Of a stretch of 64,000 nucleotides of DNA, positions 37,172-50,344 are shown piece after piece. Position numbers and translations under genes: made by a program. The notes under the pieces are model-generated. The model was not told the DNA's origin. It ran no database searches and worked only from the letters and a program-made list of their open reading frames with translations. The stretch comes from Lingula anatina (taxonomy: Eukaryota; Brachiopoda; Lingulata; Lingulida; Lingulidae), in assembly GCF_001039355.2 (NCBI RefSeq), contig NW_019775553.1, forward strand, positions 101,729 to 165,728. Direction: 5' to 3'. How positions within the stretch are numbered: position 1 is the first letter of the stretch; each line of letters starts with the position of its first letter.

Positions 37172-38966
37172 CTGAAATTTAGAAGAAAATGATAATGTAT
37201 GGACAGGCAATCTTCATTTTTGCGGTATATATAATCAATCAAATGTGATTGGATCACCATGAGAAATTGTGTTATGATGCACTCAAAAAACATATTTTGT
37301 AAAAAATTTCACCATAAACACTGAGAAGACAACCATTTTGAAGTTGTCATGTTAGGTACATAATAAGCAACTAAAATGAAACAAACCTCGATAAGTTTCT
37401 TTTCTTCTTGTTTTTGTTCTTCAATCTTCTGCTTTTTAGTTTTCTTTGGTTTATCCTTGAACAAGCAACAAAACAATTAACAGAGTATTGAAATTTTTAA
37501 ATGTCAACTTTTTTTTATAGAAATTATGCAAAATTATGCAAAACTAAGTCTTAGTTCCTGCACTTCATATGCACATATACTAAAGAAAAGTGAAAAACAT
37601 ACTAAACTATCCAGTCATCAAATGGGTCGTAAAGGCATTCAAATCCATTATAATACAGTGTCAGCCATCATACCTCTTCTTCATCATCTGAATCCTCACT
37701 CTCATCACTCTCCTGCTTCCCAGGCAAGCTGAAGCTAGTGTCCCAGGAGAAGCTGGTAGAAAGTTTTAGCCTGGGTGTGCCACCTGCTGGTCTCTTAGTA
37801 GTTGCAGCCTGTTAAAAAAATGAGAATGTTACAAATGCAAATGGAGCAAATAAATATGAACTGGAATTTTACAAATGGTGTGATTAAGGTGTATATTGTC
37901 CAGTACAAATGTTATTATGTATTAACTGATACACTATATTAACTGACAACAGAGTGCCTAGACTACATTCAGTTACCCTGCCTGCCAGCTGCAAATTGCT
38001 GACATGTCATGACACATTTTATCTCACACAGTACAATACGTATATATTCACAGTACATACCACACTTGTGAATCATAAAAATAATGATTTTTTGTACCTT
38101 AACTTCAGTATCAGAATCAGATTTATCATTTGTATCCACCCCACTGTCTTGATCCTCAGCCACTTCAGGTTTCTTCTTTTTCTTCTTAATTTCAGGCTCT
38201 TTGTCTGCTTTTCTTTTCACAGGTTTTGTATCCTTCATTGCTGTCTCTTTTTGACTTTCTTGTTCAGTAACTGGCTTCTTTGTTTTCGTTGGTTTGCCAA
38301 GTCTTTTATTTGTCATGAGAGCCTTTGGAATACTCTCTGGGACTCCAGTGTCCTTTTCTAACAGTGACAGCTCAAGTTTATGGCTACTTGCATCAATGCT
38401 ACAAATAATAAGGTAGTATATTATAATACTCTGTCCGTCATTGTTTGTTGTCTGTTACAATTTCAAAAATTTTAATTTCTCAATTTACTTTAAGCAAATT
38501 CATAACTCATAAATTAGCAAGAACAAATATGACATAACATATGGCATACACATTGCAAAAATACACAACTACAGTGAATGTCTGAATAAGCTGGAAATTT
38601 TAATGGCTTACCTTAAAACCTTAGCAGTCACAAGTTTTCCAGGAGGATACGTTTCCTCTATATTCTTAACAAAGTAGTCTGAGAGGTTAGAAAACTTCAC
38701 TCTTCCAGATACATTCCTACCAAGGCTGAAGGACCACAAACAAAAATAATTTTTATAATATAGAAAAACATTTCAATGCAAAATGACCTATCCTAATTCA
38801 TAAGATACTGAATCTTTTTCAGTGATTGCACTAGATGAAGAACTCCACCCCTCCTGTGATAATTTTCAAATGTGTCTATATTACTGTCAGTAGAAATGTT
38901 TGTAATAATTTAAATAAGAAATCCCACATACAAAATTTACCAGCAATACTGTTGTGCTTGCATTTA

Positions 38967-39029
<63 letters not shown>

Positions 39030-42000
39030 AGAATGCTTATCTTTTCCACTATAGTAAATTATACTTACCTGACAAACACGCCAGTGCTGGAGCTATTATT
39101 AATAAATCCACACAGAACTTGTCCTTGCTTGATGTCTTCATACTTGACAATTTCTTTATCTTTCACTTTATTTCTTTGATTCCCCTCCTTAGATAATCTT
39201 CAACATGAAAGGACAAAAAATATCCATTAAACAATTACACATGCTTTCTTTTAACTGCAACTCACTGCAACATCAAACTTCTATCAAAAAGGGAAAAAAA
39301 ACATGTACTGAATATGTATTGCATATATATATATATATATACCTTGACTTCCTAAGTGAAAGCACACATTTGTCCCTCTGTTTCTTATCACAGCTGACCA
39401 CAAAACACTGCACAATCTGGTTCTCCTTGAAGCAGCTCAATGGCATGTCTGTGAATGTATCTGCTATGTCAGTGAACACCACCTTGCCCTTGTAGCCATC
39501 ACTAAGATGAACCATTAAACCACTGTGTGGCTGGATCTGAGTGACCAGTCCTCGGACAACAGCTCCTGCCTTGACCTCACTTTTAGCACCTGAAAATTAC
39601 ATTCATGATATTAAATTTCATAGAACCTGACTTCATCTTGCAATCACATTTTTAGTTTTAAATTCCCTTTATACTTACCAACCAATGATAGCTCCAGCTC
39701 CTTGCCCAAGCCAATAACAGTGGCAGTATAGGCTGTACCAGGCTTGAAGTACTGATCTGGGCAGGATAGCACCTGGGGGAAAAAGTCATAGAATACAAAT
39801 TTACATTTTGGATCATCAATGTCACACACTGATCGATCTTAACCTCTAAGGTCCTAAACTATTTTAAAATTTATTTAAAACCAAGTATTAATAATATCTG
39901 ACCTTAAAACAAATTGTAAAAAACTATCAGGCCAGTTAATATGACAGATATGACCAACCTTTTATCATTTTCATTTTTCAAGTCTTTCGCATTTCACTGC
40001 ATATTAAACAACAAATAATAATGCACTCAAATTTACCTTTTGATTATCTGACAGGTTGAGAATGTACACTTTTCCACGTACAAGAGGATTGACCTGCATC
40101 CACAAGCAGTGATTGACAAACTGAAATATATTGTAGACTACCTTGTGTCTGCACCCAAGTGAATGTATACATGCATAAAAATGACACACAAAAAGTTCTT
40201 CAAAAAATTGCATACCAATCCTACAGACAAGAGAGCCTGTGACAATGCTTCTATTTAATTAGTACACAAATGATCATACATGGGTAAATATGTCCTGTTT
40301 GAAACTTGAAACAGTAGATTAATATGTTCCACTTACGGTGTGTGCAAAGGCAGTAACTTTGTCTCCTATTTTGTATGTTGATGCTGACACATCTTCATCA
40401 TCCCTAAATCCTTTCACTGCCAGCTTACTACAACATCAAATCACAATTTCAAATCATAATAGTGGCAACGTCAGTGATGTCAGTCATGGACTTATGCAAA
40501 ATATTTTCTCAATGACAACATTATAGAAAAGAGTACCTGAAATGCTTTATAATCAGACACTGCATCTATTAAAATATGAGTGCTCACCTGGGCTTCAGTG
40601 TACACTCTGGAATAGCTTTGGAACATTTTGGATTGGAAATTGGAAGGTACCTGAAAATATGAATTGGGATATTTCTTATCATTGCTGGTTGAAGACGTTG
40701 AAAATGCAACATACTCTAATTCATTATATGTATGTACATTCTCTAAAATACAATAGGGACTGTGTCAGTACATAGAAATTACCCCTTTTAATTTAGGTAG
40801 GTATTGATTAATTTTGATTAATTTACCTGTATGACTTTGAATCTCTGAACCCAATAATCTTGACCTTCACCTCTTGGTTCACTTTATAGTCTTCAAATGG
40901 TGATTTTCCCTGCAAAATTACTTTGACAAATTATCACTAAAAAGGAAGCTTCACTGAAATGGCTCATTACAATGTTGTCTACCTAAAATCTTCTTCCTAG
41001 CAGATTAAAGATAAAATATTTCTTTTAAAATATTCTTTTCATGGCACTATTTTCCCACTGTTTCAGAAAAATAAAACGCAGTAAAATCAGGCATTTATTG
41101 ACAAGTGCAATACTACAGTTTAATCCTATTAACTGCACAGTAGACCACTGGGGAAATTTTACCAAAAGATCCAATACCTCCTCAATGTCATCCACCACTT
41201 CTGATATACATATTCTACCTGGCACATCTCCAATGCTGATGTTTATCTGCAGATCAAGAAACTTGTGGATGCTGTTCAAAATGAAATAGCACATCTAAGT
41301 CATAAAAATAAAAAAGTTAAAAATCACAGCATCACATTCACACATTAATTTAGATCACCAAGTACTTAATAAATATTACTTTCAAAAAAGTGGGCATCAT
41401 TTCAAAAACCATACAATAACTATGCTAAAATTGGACTTGAACTGTATAAAACAGTCAATTAATTGCAAAAAAAAATCTCTTGGTTGATGAGAAAACCATA
41501 AGCATTACCTTTGTATCTATAAATATCCTTTGCACAATACAAATGGAAATTATATCAAGCACAAAGCTGTCCTAAAAGTCTCACACCCAACTTTTGCACT
41601 TAACAGTCCAAAACCGGAAATAGGTTGAAAGAATTATTTTGACTTATGCGTTATGTGAGTGAAAATTATGTATGTATAATATAAGTCCACTAAAAATCCC
41701 ACTCACACAGCCTTGACCCTGGCTCCCAGCTTAAGCTTGTGCTCTGGCACTCCTCTTGATTTTTCTTTCTCAGCCTCCTCCCGCTCGGCATTTTTTTCTT
41801 CATGTGTTTGCAGGCTCAACAAAATGTGGTCCATGTATATCCTAAAATGGATCATGTTTCATAGTTCACATCTTTTTACTACCTTAAACTAGAACAGTTG
41901 GTTTCGGTCTTTTAATCTATTTCTTGGACCTATCAAAATGCTAAATGCAAGAGAAAACTATTTACGTACCTCTTCACAACCACTGAATTTGTTTGGTTAA

Positions 42001-45000
42001 TGCTAAACTGGTGTTTCTCCAGAAAGTCATTTGGATGCTGGAAAGACAGAGAGTAGAGGATTTATATGGAAGAATAGACAATCTGACTGTAAAGGTGTAA
42101 ATCATATGACAACATTTGTTATTTGAAGTGAAATAGTTGAATTGTAGGCAGGTATTTATAGTTTACACCTACACTGAACAGTTATTATCTTCACTCGGGA
42201 AAAGTGAAACAAACCTTGCTTAATGAGGGCTTTCTGCTCTCTCCCACTAGTACCTAACTCACCTTCTTAGCAGGTAGGTATCCCAGCTTACCAAGGGCAT
42301 GCCCCTTTAATGAAACCAGGATGAAGTCATCTTTGATGAGTAACACATCACATTTCATATGCTGGCCAGGTTTAACCTTAAAGTATAACATGTATGTATA
42401 TAAAACAAAATGTACATTGTACACACATCCATGGGATTTTTTAGGGACTTCACACTCTATGTGTAGGCGCATTTTTTTCTGAGCTCTATCAGATCTGAAT
42501 ATTCTTTCCGTTTAAACAGGTTATACAGCCCTGTTTACACAAACAAAGCCCTTACATAATATCATGTGAAAAATCTAAAATTCTAAAATTCATTCAAAAT
42601 GAAATTTTAAGGAGAATGCTCTGCATCCTTAAATCAAGAGAATCCTAAACAAGTCAGTAACATGGCAATTGAGGCCATGTGGAATGTAAATGTTATCTAA
42701 CATGTTTTACCCTCTTGAAATAAAGATTATTATTATTATTATTATTAATGCAAAGTTATTCTACCTGTGAAAATTTATTCTCCCTTTTATGTTTGATAGC
42801 CTTGACCAGTTCCTGGTTGAAGGCCAGTTCTAAGCAGCTGGCCAGGACATCTATATGTAAGACCACAGCCTCCAAGTGGTCTCCAGGCTGACAGGTCACA
42901 CCTGAGATAGAGGTCAATGACATTCTTGAATTGTATGTACACTTTATATGTGAAATAGTGGTAAACCAAACATACAATACTAAGCAAAACTTATTGCTAT
43001 GGGTTAGACCATTTTCTGATTCAAAAACTTATCTGAAGAATGATACAATTCCAAAGGAAAATACACTGTCACAATTGGCATTCACTTTTTATAATATAAA
43101 ATAAAATAAGCATTCTGCATAATTTCATTTACTGGTGAATGATACGAACCAATCATATTTTCATAAGTGACCACGCCCCTGAGTCCGCTCTCCAGATTAC
43201 ATAGTGCTCCATGTTCAGTAACCTCGGCAACAGTGACACCAACTACGCTCCCTACGGCTACCTCTGACAGTCTGTGCTTCTGACCTAAAATTTATAACCT
43301 TAAATATAAGAAAAAATCCAGAACAGAACAGAAAGTCACAATCTATTCTGAATTGTAAAGCAAACCACATTAAAGGATAGTATGTATGTCTTAATGGCAA
43401 AGAAAAGAAAGCATGATTTAAAGGCAGAGAGAAAATGAACTCACGATCTTAAGAAAAAGACAAAAGAGAAATTAAACTAATATTTCAGTCTTGAGTCACC
43501 CTTTTTTGGTTCCTTAAACCTTCTGCTTTTTGCCAACATACCCTTTTTTCCCTCAAGTTTTGATAACACCAAGTCCCTCTCCACTAAATAATCCTCTAAA
43601 TGGTCAATACCAATGCTGGTGTCATCATGATAACAGTCAGACATTCGTAAACTCAGCAGAAATCGCTTTTTTTCTTCATCCACTTCAATGACCTTGGCAA
43701 TCACTGATTGACCCACTTTGTAGAGGGAGGATGCATCTGCTACCCTCTTGTCTGACATAAACTAAACCAAAAACAAAGATATGAAATTAAAGAACAAGAG
43801 AAAATAGAAATTACATAAGTTGGTATGCAGAAAAGCCTATAAGACAAAATTTCGAACAACACCCTTCTTAACAAGGGCATAAAAAGATACGAATTTACAC
43901 TCATAACAATTACATGGAAAAATATACACTGTCAGATAAAAGAAAGCACCAAGAACGATCAATATTAAAAACCACTTTGCTTATATAATAAAATAACTAT
44001 TGTCACTGATCATACTCCCTACCTTGGTTGGAGCAAGGCCTATCAGAGCATTGCAGGTGTCCACAAACACACCATAGTCCATCACTTTGTGTATCACACC
44101 AGGCAACAACAGGCCAGGCTAATAAACAGATTAGAGAAATTCATTAAAATTAGTCCATCTGCTAAATAACCTCTGTGGTATAATTACACCTGTAACTGCA
44201 TACATGTTTCTAACTACCTTTAAAATGAGAAAATTGGCATTAGGAGGGAGACTTGACTGCCATGATTAAACCACTGAATGTGTTCATTTCCACCAAACAG
44301 AATGTGTCTTGAAGCCAGTTTAATGGCCTTTGTCTTCTGTCATCATGCTGAAAACCTTTAAATAAACCAATGCAGTAATGAAGTGGGCTGTTTTTCACAC
44401 AAAAGAACAATTAGGTCTTTCTATTGCCATACACTGGAGATATGGTAAATAAACATTTGGAGGGCACAGCTGTGAAGAATTAAAACTAAAATCACCACTG
44501 AAAATGAGGTTACTACAGCAGATTCATTAATTGTCTAAATATATAAGGCACAAGAAATTTAATGCCTACTTTTATCTTGGAAAATTCTGTGATAAGGTTA
44601 GCATCTTTCGCAGCCTGAACAAAAGATGGTTTTTTGGTCAAAGTCTGAGAATGAGTTAAGGCATATTTCGAAATAATTTTTTTAATTGTTACATGCATAC
44701 ACTTCGATGATAATGATGACGACCTTAAAAATGACTATGGAAATATTGTGTAAGGATACAAGCACACTGCTTCTATTAAAATACATTGCACTCTTGATGA
44801 CATTTCCTTCACTATATGAATCCCATAATACTTCACAGTTCTCCATATGGTCTGATAGATGAGCTTTGGGAATGAAGGCCCGCAGTCGGGATGGTAACAG
44901 TGCCACATCAAGACCACTATCAGTCTTCTTCGTAATTTTACAGTCAACCAGCTGTGGATAAAATACAGTACACAAGATTTAATATAAGGATACAAGAACT

Positions 45001-46531
45001 TGTCATATAACTTGATAAGTAAAACTCATACTATTTGCTATTCATTTGCTAAATTTCAAAAGATAATGTACCTTTCCAATCTCAAAGTCTTCAGGAACTG
45101 TTGCCAGTTTACTTCCAAATGGAGTCCTTTCAGATACCTGCAAATCAGAACAGATGAAACAATTGAAACTGTTTACTTTGCTTCTTTGAGAAAGATTGAA
45201 AAAATTCTTTCCAATGCATGTCAGTTTAATAGTACTGAAAATTCCCGTTTACAGTTTTAAATATGAAATGTATGTCTATTTAAAGAGGACGTATGAGTAG
45301 CAGTGATAGTGCTTTGATCCCCATGGTACATAATTGTTTTCATTAGCCAATACCTTAAATGACAAGGTAGCTCTTTCTTCATCTGGGAAACAGTTCAACA
45401 CCCTACACTTTACAACTTGGCCTATGTAAAACATTTTCTCAGGATAGTCTATCTTCTCTGCACTCAGCTCTTTCTTTGGGACAAACCCCTGAAATGTGGA
45501 AAATGTGGAAAATAATACAGAACAAGCCAATCTGTGTTATTTTCAAAAAGCACTTAAAAGAGAACATACACCTTGCATACTCTTCAATACTGAAAATCTA
45601 ACATGTTCATTTTACACATCATCAAACAATTTTTAAAGTACAAAACATTAAAAACAAACATCAGCATAAATGTTATGTATAGTATAAATTAAAAGTTCTC
45701 CTCCAATGATTAGGTTTGCAGCAATGTCTTGTATATACCTTAACACTGTTATAGAGTGCCACCAATACTCCTGCATCCATAATTTTGACAATGAATCCAT
45801 CCACTGTGATGCCTGTCTCCAGCTGACTATATTGGGTTATGATGGGAAGTTTAGAGTTCACTAAAGACCTTTTGTGAGTGAGGATCAGTCTCTGTTTCGC
45901 AGGATCAACATTTAAAACCTGGAAAGATCAAGCTTAATAAAATTATACTTTTTCACCTTACAAGTTACTAATAATAAAAGTAGCTAAATAAATATGAACA
46001 AGTACGCATCATCTGCTCATTTAAGTTGACACAGTCTGTGTGCAAACATTTTAGCATACTGATCCTCCAAGCCATCAGTGTCTGAGAATCTACTGGCCCA
46101 AAGAAGAGAACAGTGGCCAAAATTTAAATGGATGAAATGTGACATATCATCAATTTTAGCAATAAACAATAGTTTCCCCTGGTTAAAAAGGTGAGTGAGG
46201 TGGTAAGCTTTTATATCCTCTTGTGTTTTTGCCTATTCTCTGGTCCTAGCAGAAAGAGCATCACAGAGAGTTGTGGAAAAAACCTGTGAGAGGAGAGGAA
46301 TCCACAGAATATTTTGAAAAAAATTGGGGAAAATGTTGCATTCTGAACACATTTAATGGGACTGCTTTTTAAAATGATCCTTACTCTGCATTTCATTTTT
46401 TGGCTTTCTTTAAACTTCTTTTCTGGCTGCTTTAGTGCTGCATCAAAAAGATGAATGGTGGGAACAAAACCTCTGATTTGATTGGAAACCTTCACAGACA
46501 CGCCCTTCTTGTGAATTCCTTGCACATTGCA
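35295..46531 (-). CDS. PDCD11: PDCD11/RRP5 ribosome biogenesis factor, middle and C-terminal exons
   Basis: This block holds 30 exons on the minus strand. From the 5' side they run 46385-46531, 45739-45918, 45354-45488, 45072-45137, 44760-44951, 44570-44644, 44023-44118, 43500-43761, 43150-43284, 42765-42901, 42263-42376, 41970-42037, 41707-41841, 41178-41271, 40827-40909, 40588-40650, 40337-40427, 40037-40093, 39679-39772, 39343-39589, 39069-39197, 38612-38725, 38098-38398, 37674-37808, 37387-37455, 36987-37171, 36711-36879, 36135-36288, 35675-35840 and 35295-35463. The first 22 encode S1 RNA-binding domains. A charged linker (38098-38398, KKKKKK and acidic runs) and an acidic stretch follow, then HAT repeats with [20 protein letters not shown]. 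The protein acts in the nucleolus and binds pre-rRNA for both 18S and 5.8S/25S maturation. Its upstream exons are in 47106-63907. All phases agree. Confidence 0.95.
38968..39027. repeat. PDCD11: (TG)n microsatellite in a PDCD11 intron
   Basis: About 30 TG units. The other haplotype begins at this repeat (51705-51804) with a longer tract, so the contig join at 51704 probably failed in the repeat. Confidence 0.95.
39323..39341. repeat. PDCD11: (AT)n microsatellite abutting a splice donor
   Basis: A tract of 19 bases directly forms the donor GTATAT of the exon at 39343-39589. The other allele has 78 bases at the same place (52093-52170). Confidence 0.92.
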
Positions 46532-46723
46532 CTAAAAAGAGATGATTACTGGACTATAAAACACACTTCTGCAAGAAAACTATATTTTTCAATACTTCAT
46601 TCCATGAAATCATTCAGTTACTTACCGTAATAAAATGTTGATCAACTTCTTTATCAAATTTATTACTTATTAAACTTTATGTCAACCACCCATTTCAAAT
46701 AATTTCCTCTGAAATTATATTTT
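42152..46723. repeat. Haplotype duplicate, paired with 55496-60000
   Basis: The segment holds eleven PDCD11 exons from 42263 to 46531. The partner has the same exon lengths but several amino-acid differences. The part 45396-46723 occurs a third time at 47106-48431. That third copy matches the 58675-60000 allele in every difference I checked. Confidence 0.88.
42727..42748. repeat. (ATT)n microsatellite
   Basis: Seven units here against four at the allelic site near 56047-56060, in a PDCD11 intron. Confidence 0.85.
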
Positions 46724-47104
46724 GGGCCACACTTTTTTAATTTTATGGATGACATCCTGCGCGCGCACCGATTTTCGTCCGTTCTCCAAAAAAAAAAAAA
46801 AAAAATCCCCCCCCCCAAGGAAGTCGGTTGTCGCAAACGTCGTTATTGAATTTGCCGGAAAATGCAATCGGCAATCCTCGGCTAATTCCGCAAGCTCCAT
46901 GCTGTCATTGTCGACTGCGGAGATATCCGAGTAGTTCCGAGTGCGGAAAATGAGCTTTCTGCGCATGCGTATTATCACCACGTGGAAATATGGCCGCTTT
47001 GCCGTCAAATTCATCTCTAGCATTAATTTCAAAATACACGACAATTAAAGTCATAAAGAGAACGGGGGCCGTCGTTTTGGATTGGTTTGCCATTGATATT
47101 GGAC
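46724..47104. other. Haplotype-specific CpG-containing insertion fragment
   Basis: Shared sequence stops at about 46723. The 381 bases up to the N at 47105 are unique in the window. They are rich in CG dinucleotides (gcgcgcgcaccg, and others), which contrasts with the AT-rich flanks, and carry an A-run next to a C-run. The other two copies continue straight into intron (taggtagaaaactg). It is probably one end of an inserted element. The ORF through it joins unrelated sequence across the N. Confidence 0.55.
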
Positions 47105-47105
47105 N

Positions 47106-50100
47106 CAACACCCTACACTTTACAACTTGACCTATGTAAAACATTTTCTCAGGATAGTCTATCTTCTCTGCACTCAGCTCTTTCTTTGGGACAAACCCCT
47201 GAAATGTGGAAAATGTGGAAATGTGGAAAATAATACAGAACAAGCCAATCTGTGTTATTTTCAAAAAGCACTTAAAAGAGAACATACACCTTGCATACTC
47301 TTCAGTACTGAAAATCTAACATGTTCATTTTACACATCATCAAACAATTTTTAAAGTACAAAACATTAAAAACAAACATCAGCATAAATGTTATGTATAG
47401 TATAAATTAAAAGTTCTCCTCCATTGATTAGGTTTGCAGCAATGTCTTGTATATACCTTAACATTGTTATAGAGTGCCACCAATACTCCTGCATCCATAA
47501 TTTTGACAATGAATCCATCCACTGTGATGCCTGTCTCCAGCTGACTATATTGGGTTATGATGGGAAGTTTAGAGTTCACTAAAGACCTTTTGTGAGTGAG
47601 GATCAGTCTCTGTTTCGCAGGATCAACATTTAAAACCTGGAAAGATCAAGCTTAATAAAATTATACTTTTTCACCTTACAAGTTACTAATAATAAAAGTA
47701 GCTAATATGAACAAGTACGCATCATCTGCTCATTTAAGTTGACACAGTCTGTGTGCAAACATTTTAGCATACTGATCCTCCAAGCCATCAGGGTCTGAGA
47801 ATCTACTGGCCCAAAGAAGAGAACAGTGGCCAAAATTTAAATGGATGAAATGTGACATATCATCAATTTTAGCAATAAACAATAGTTTCCCCTGGCTAAA
47901 AAGGTGAGTGAGGTGGTAAGTTTTTATATCTTCTTGTGTTTTTGCCTATTCTCTGGTCCTAGCAGAAAGAGCATCACAGAGAGTTGTGGAAAAAACCTGT
48001 GAGAGGAGAGGAATCCACAGAATATTTTGAAAAAAATTGGGGAAAATGTTGCATTCTGAACACATTTAATGGGACTGCTTTTTAAAATGATCCTTACTCT
48101 GCATTTCATTTTTTGGCTTTCTTTAAACTTCTTTTCTGGCTGCTTTAGTGCTGCATCAAAAAGATGAATGGTGGGAACAAAACCTCTGATTTGATTGGAA
48201 ACCTTCACAGACACGCCCTTCTTGTGAATTCCTTGCACATTGCACTAAAAAGAGATGATTACTGGACTATAAAACACACTTCTGCAAGAAAACTATATTT
48301 TTCAATACTTCATTCCATGAAATCATTCAGTTACTTAATAAAATGTTGATCAACTTCTTTATCAAATTTATTACTTATTAAACTTTATGTCAACCACCCA
48401 TTTCAAATAATTTCCTCTGAAATTATATTTTAGGTAGAAAACTGTCTCATAAAAACAAAGTTTAAGTTTATTCATGGTAACATAGGCATCCACCTGGATG
48501 GATGAAAATGACAATATAAATGTAATTTTAAATGAGTATGCTATTAATCAATTACAAGTTGTGTGACTACTCCTAACTTAATGACGACAATTGTTTAAGC
48601 CAAGTTACTTTTACTACTACTCAATTGCCAATAGTTGCAGCACTGTCCTCTAGATCCCTCCTAGCAAAAGCAAAGGAGAGAAACTGAACTAATGCAATGA
48701 GGGTTTCTTCTTCTTTGGATTTCATGTAAACTTATCTAAAGTATAACATAAAAACAAGAGTAATGCTTTTTCCCCACTCTCACCTCTACAACCATCCCTG
48801 GGTGAATGTCTTGGTAGCCAAGGAATTTCTGATTTAAAACACTCCTGAAGGATAAAAGGCCAACTTGTAAAGCGTATATGCTATTAATATACGATTATGA
48901 AAAGCACTGTTACAACTTAGGTAATCTGTTTTATAAACACTGCTACATGCAGAATAAATTGTACACAGTTTAGTTATCAATGCAATTTTAGTTCTTTACA
49001 GTTAATGTTACTTTATCTTTGAAACAATGCTGAAAATATTTTAACATGATAATTATTCAGTGCTTCATTGCATGTATTCTGTACTTACTCTTTGCATGAT
49101 GCAAGTATTATATTGTCCATATAGTCATGATCAAGTACCCTACACCTAAATTAAAAAAAAAAAAACAATGAATTTGTAACATGCTAAGACAAACATTTAC
49201 CAACTTATACATTATTTTTCCACCTTAAGTATACACCATCAAATATTGCATTAAATGGATTTACCTGAAAGTTCTTTATGCTTTGATCTTAAACTATAGT
49301 TGGTCTGAAACAGCTGGGTGCCCATACCTGTGAGTGGATCCTGCTCTGAAGACTTGAGCAATGTCTTTGATTTCTTTGTCACTAAGGTTTTTTAACTTGA
49401 GGAAGATTAATGAAAAACATATAAATCAGAAATTTAAAACACTCCATTTTTTAATCTAAGAATTATATAACTGAAATGCAAATTGAAAGACATAAATACA
49501 TTATCATATCAACTAAATTAAAATATCTGGCCATGATCATATTAAAACTGGCAACAAAAACTGAAACTGACCGAGTTCCAAACATATATAACACTTACAG
49601 GTGCAAAAGCTGTCACATTCTTCTCAAGTCTGAGGTAGACGCCTTTAGTCTTGTCCACACTTAACACCTGAGCCTTCTCTATGACTGACCCAGGAGAAAA
49701 AGATGCCAGCAAATTGTTTGATGGTTGTACTTCCTTGAGGTGTGGAAGCATGGATAAGGATATGGATTTTGTTGTTGGATGGATGTACAAGATTGTGCCT
49801 CTGACCTAGACAAGGAAATATATAGAAGTTATAATTATAAATTAACTAATTATATAATATGAATAAGCTGAAGACAAACATATGCTCAAAAAGGCAAAAA
49901 GGAGCTGGTCACCAAGCACTTTAATGTGCCACTTCAAAGCAACGACAATTTTTGTTTATTTGCACTGCTTATGCACACCACTTTTCATAAAATGATAAAA
50001 GATATTTAACTGGTCTACAGTTGATAGTTTACACATATTTCATTTGAAAAAAACAATAACATTAATTGCCTCATTTTAAGAAGCAATTTGCAGTAGAGCA

Positions 50101-50211
50101 AACACTCACCTCTTCCTGTTTCTGAAAACTCTGAGGATCTTTCATTAAATGAGATTTGTTGATGATGCCAGAATAAGTCAGGAACTTCACGCCAATGCCA
50201 CTCTCATATAA
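47106..50211 (-). CDS. PDCD11: PDCD11/RRP5, allelic fragment of eight S1-region exons
   Basis: From the 5' side: 50110-50211, 49599-49805, 49328-49395, 49089-49145, 48784-48844, 48098-48244, 47457-47636 and part of an exon 47106-47198. They correspond to 61644-61745 through 58633-58767 with the same lengths and phases. The block is cut at the N at 47105 in the middle of the [12 protein letters not shown] exon. On the upstream side, two insertions separate its last exon from the next one, which is missing (its partner is 61961-62026). It is an allele of the same gene, not a second locus. Confidence 0.9.
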
Positions 50212-50344
50212 CTGAAAAAGTTGCAAAGTTACTATAATTTAACTAGGCAGCAAAACTCATGATGTGGACAGACATACCAATCAGAATATCAGTGTCTGTA
50301 TATAAAAACTGTATTGTAATCAGAAGAAATATAAGCAAAATTAA

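Larger units (their letters stand above)
38968..42161. repeat. Haplotype duplicate, paired with 51705-55010
   Basis: The segment contains eleven PDCD11 exons (39069-42037) that recur with the same lengths in 51842-54883. Introns show small indels. The partner ends at the N at 55011. Confidence 0.88.

Noticed and set aside
39001-39030. CRISPR-like regular repeat signal in TG, AC, AT and CT tracts
   Set aside because: These are simple microsatellites with no spacers. The genome is eukaryotic.
44330-44360. Minus-strand ATGATGA resembling a snoRNA C box in a PDCD11 intron
   Set aside because: No D box (CTGA) or terminal stem at the expected distance, and the motif is broken in the other allele near 57628.
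46905-47285. 126-codon ORF containing a PDCD11 exon
   Set aside because: It spans the N at 47105 and fuses an S1 exon with an unrelated insertion fragment, so it is an assembly chimera.
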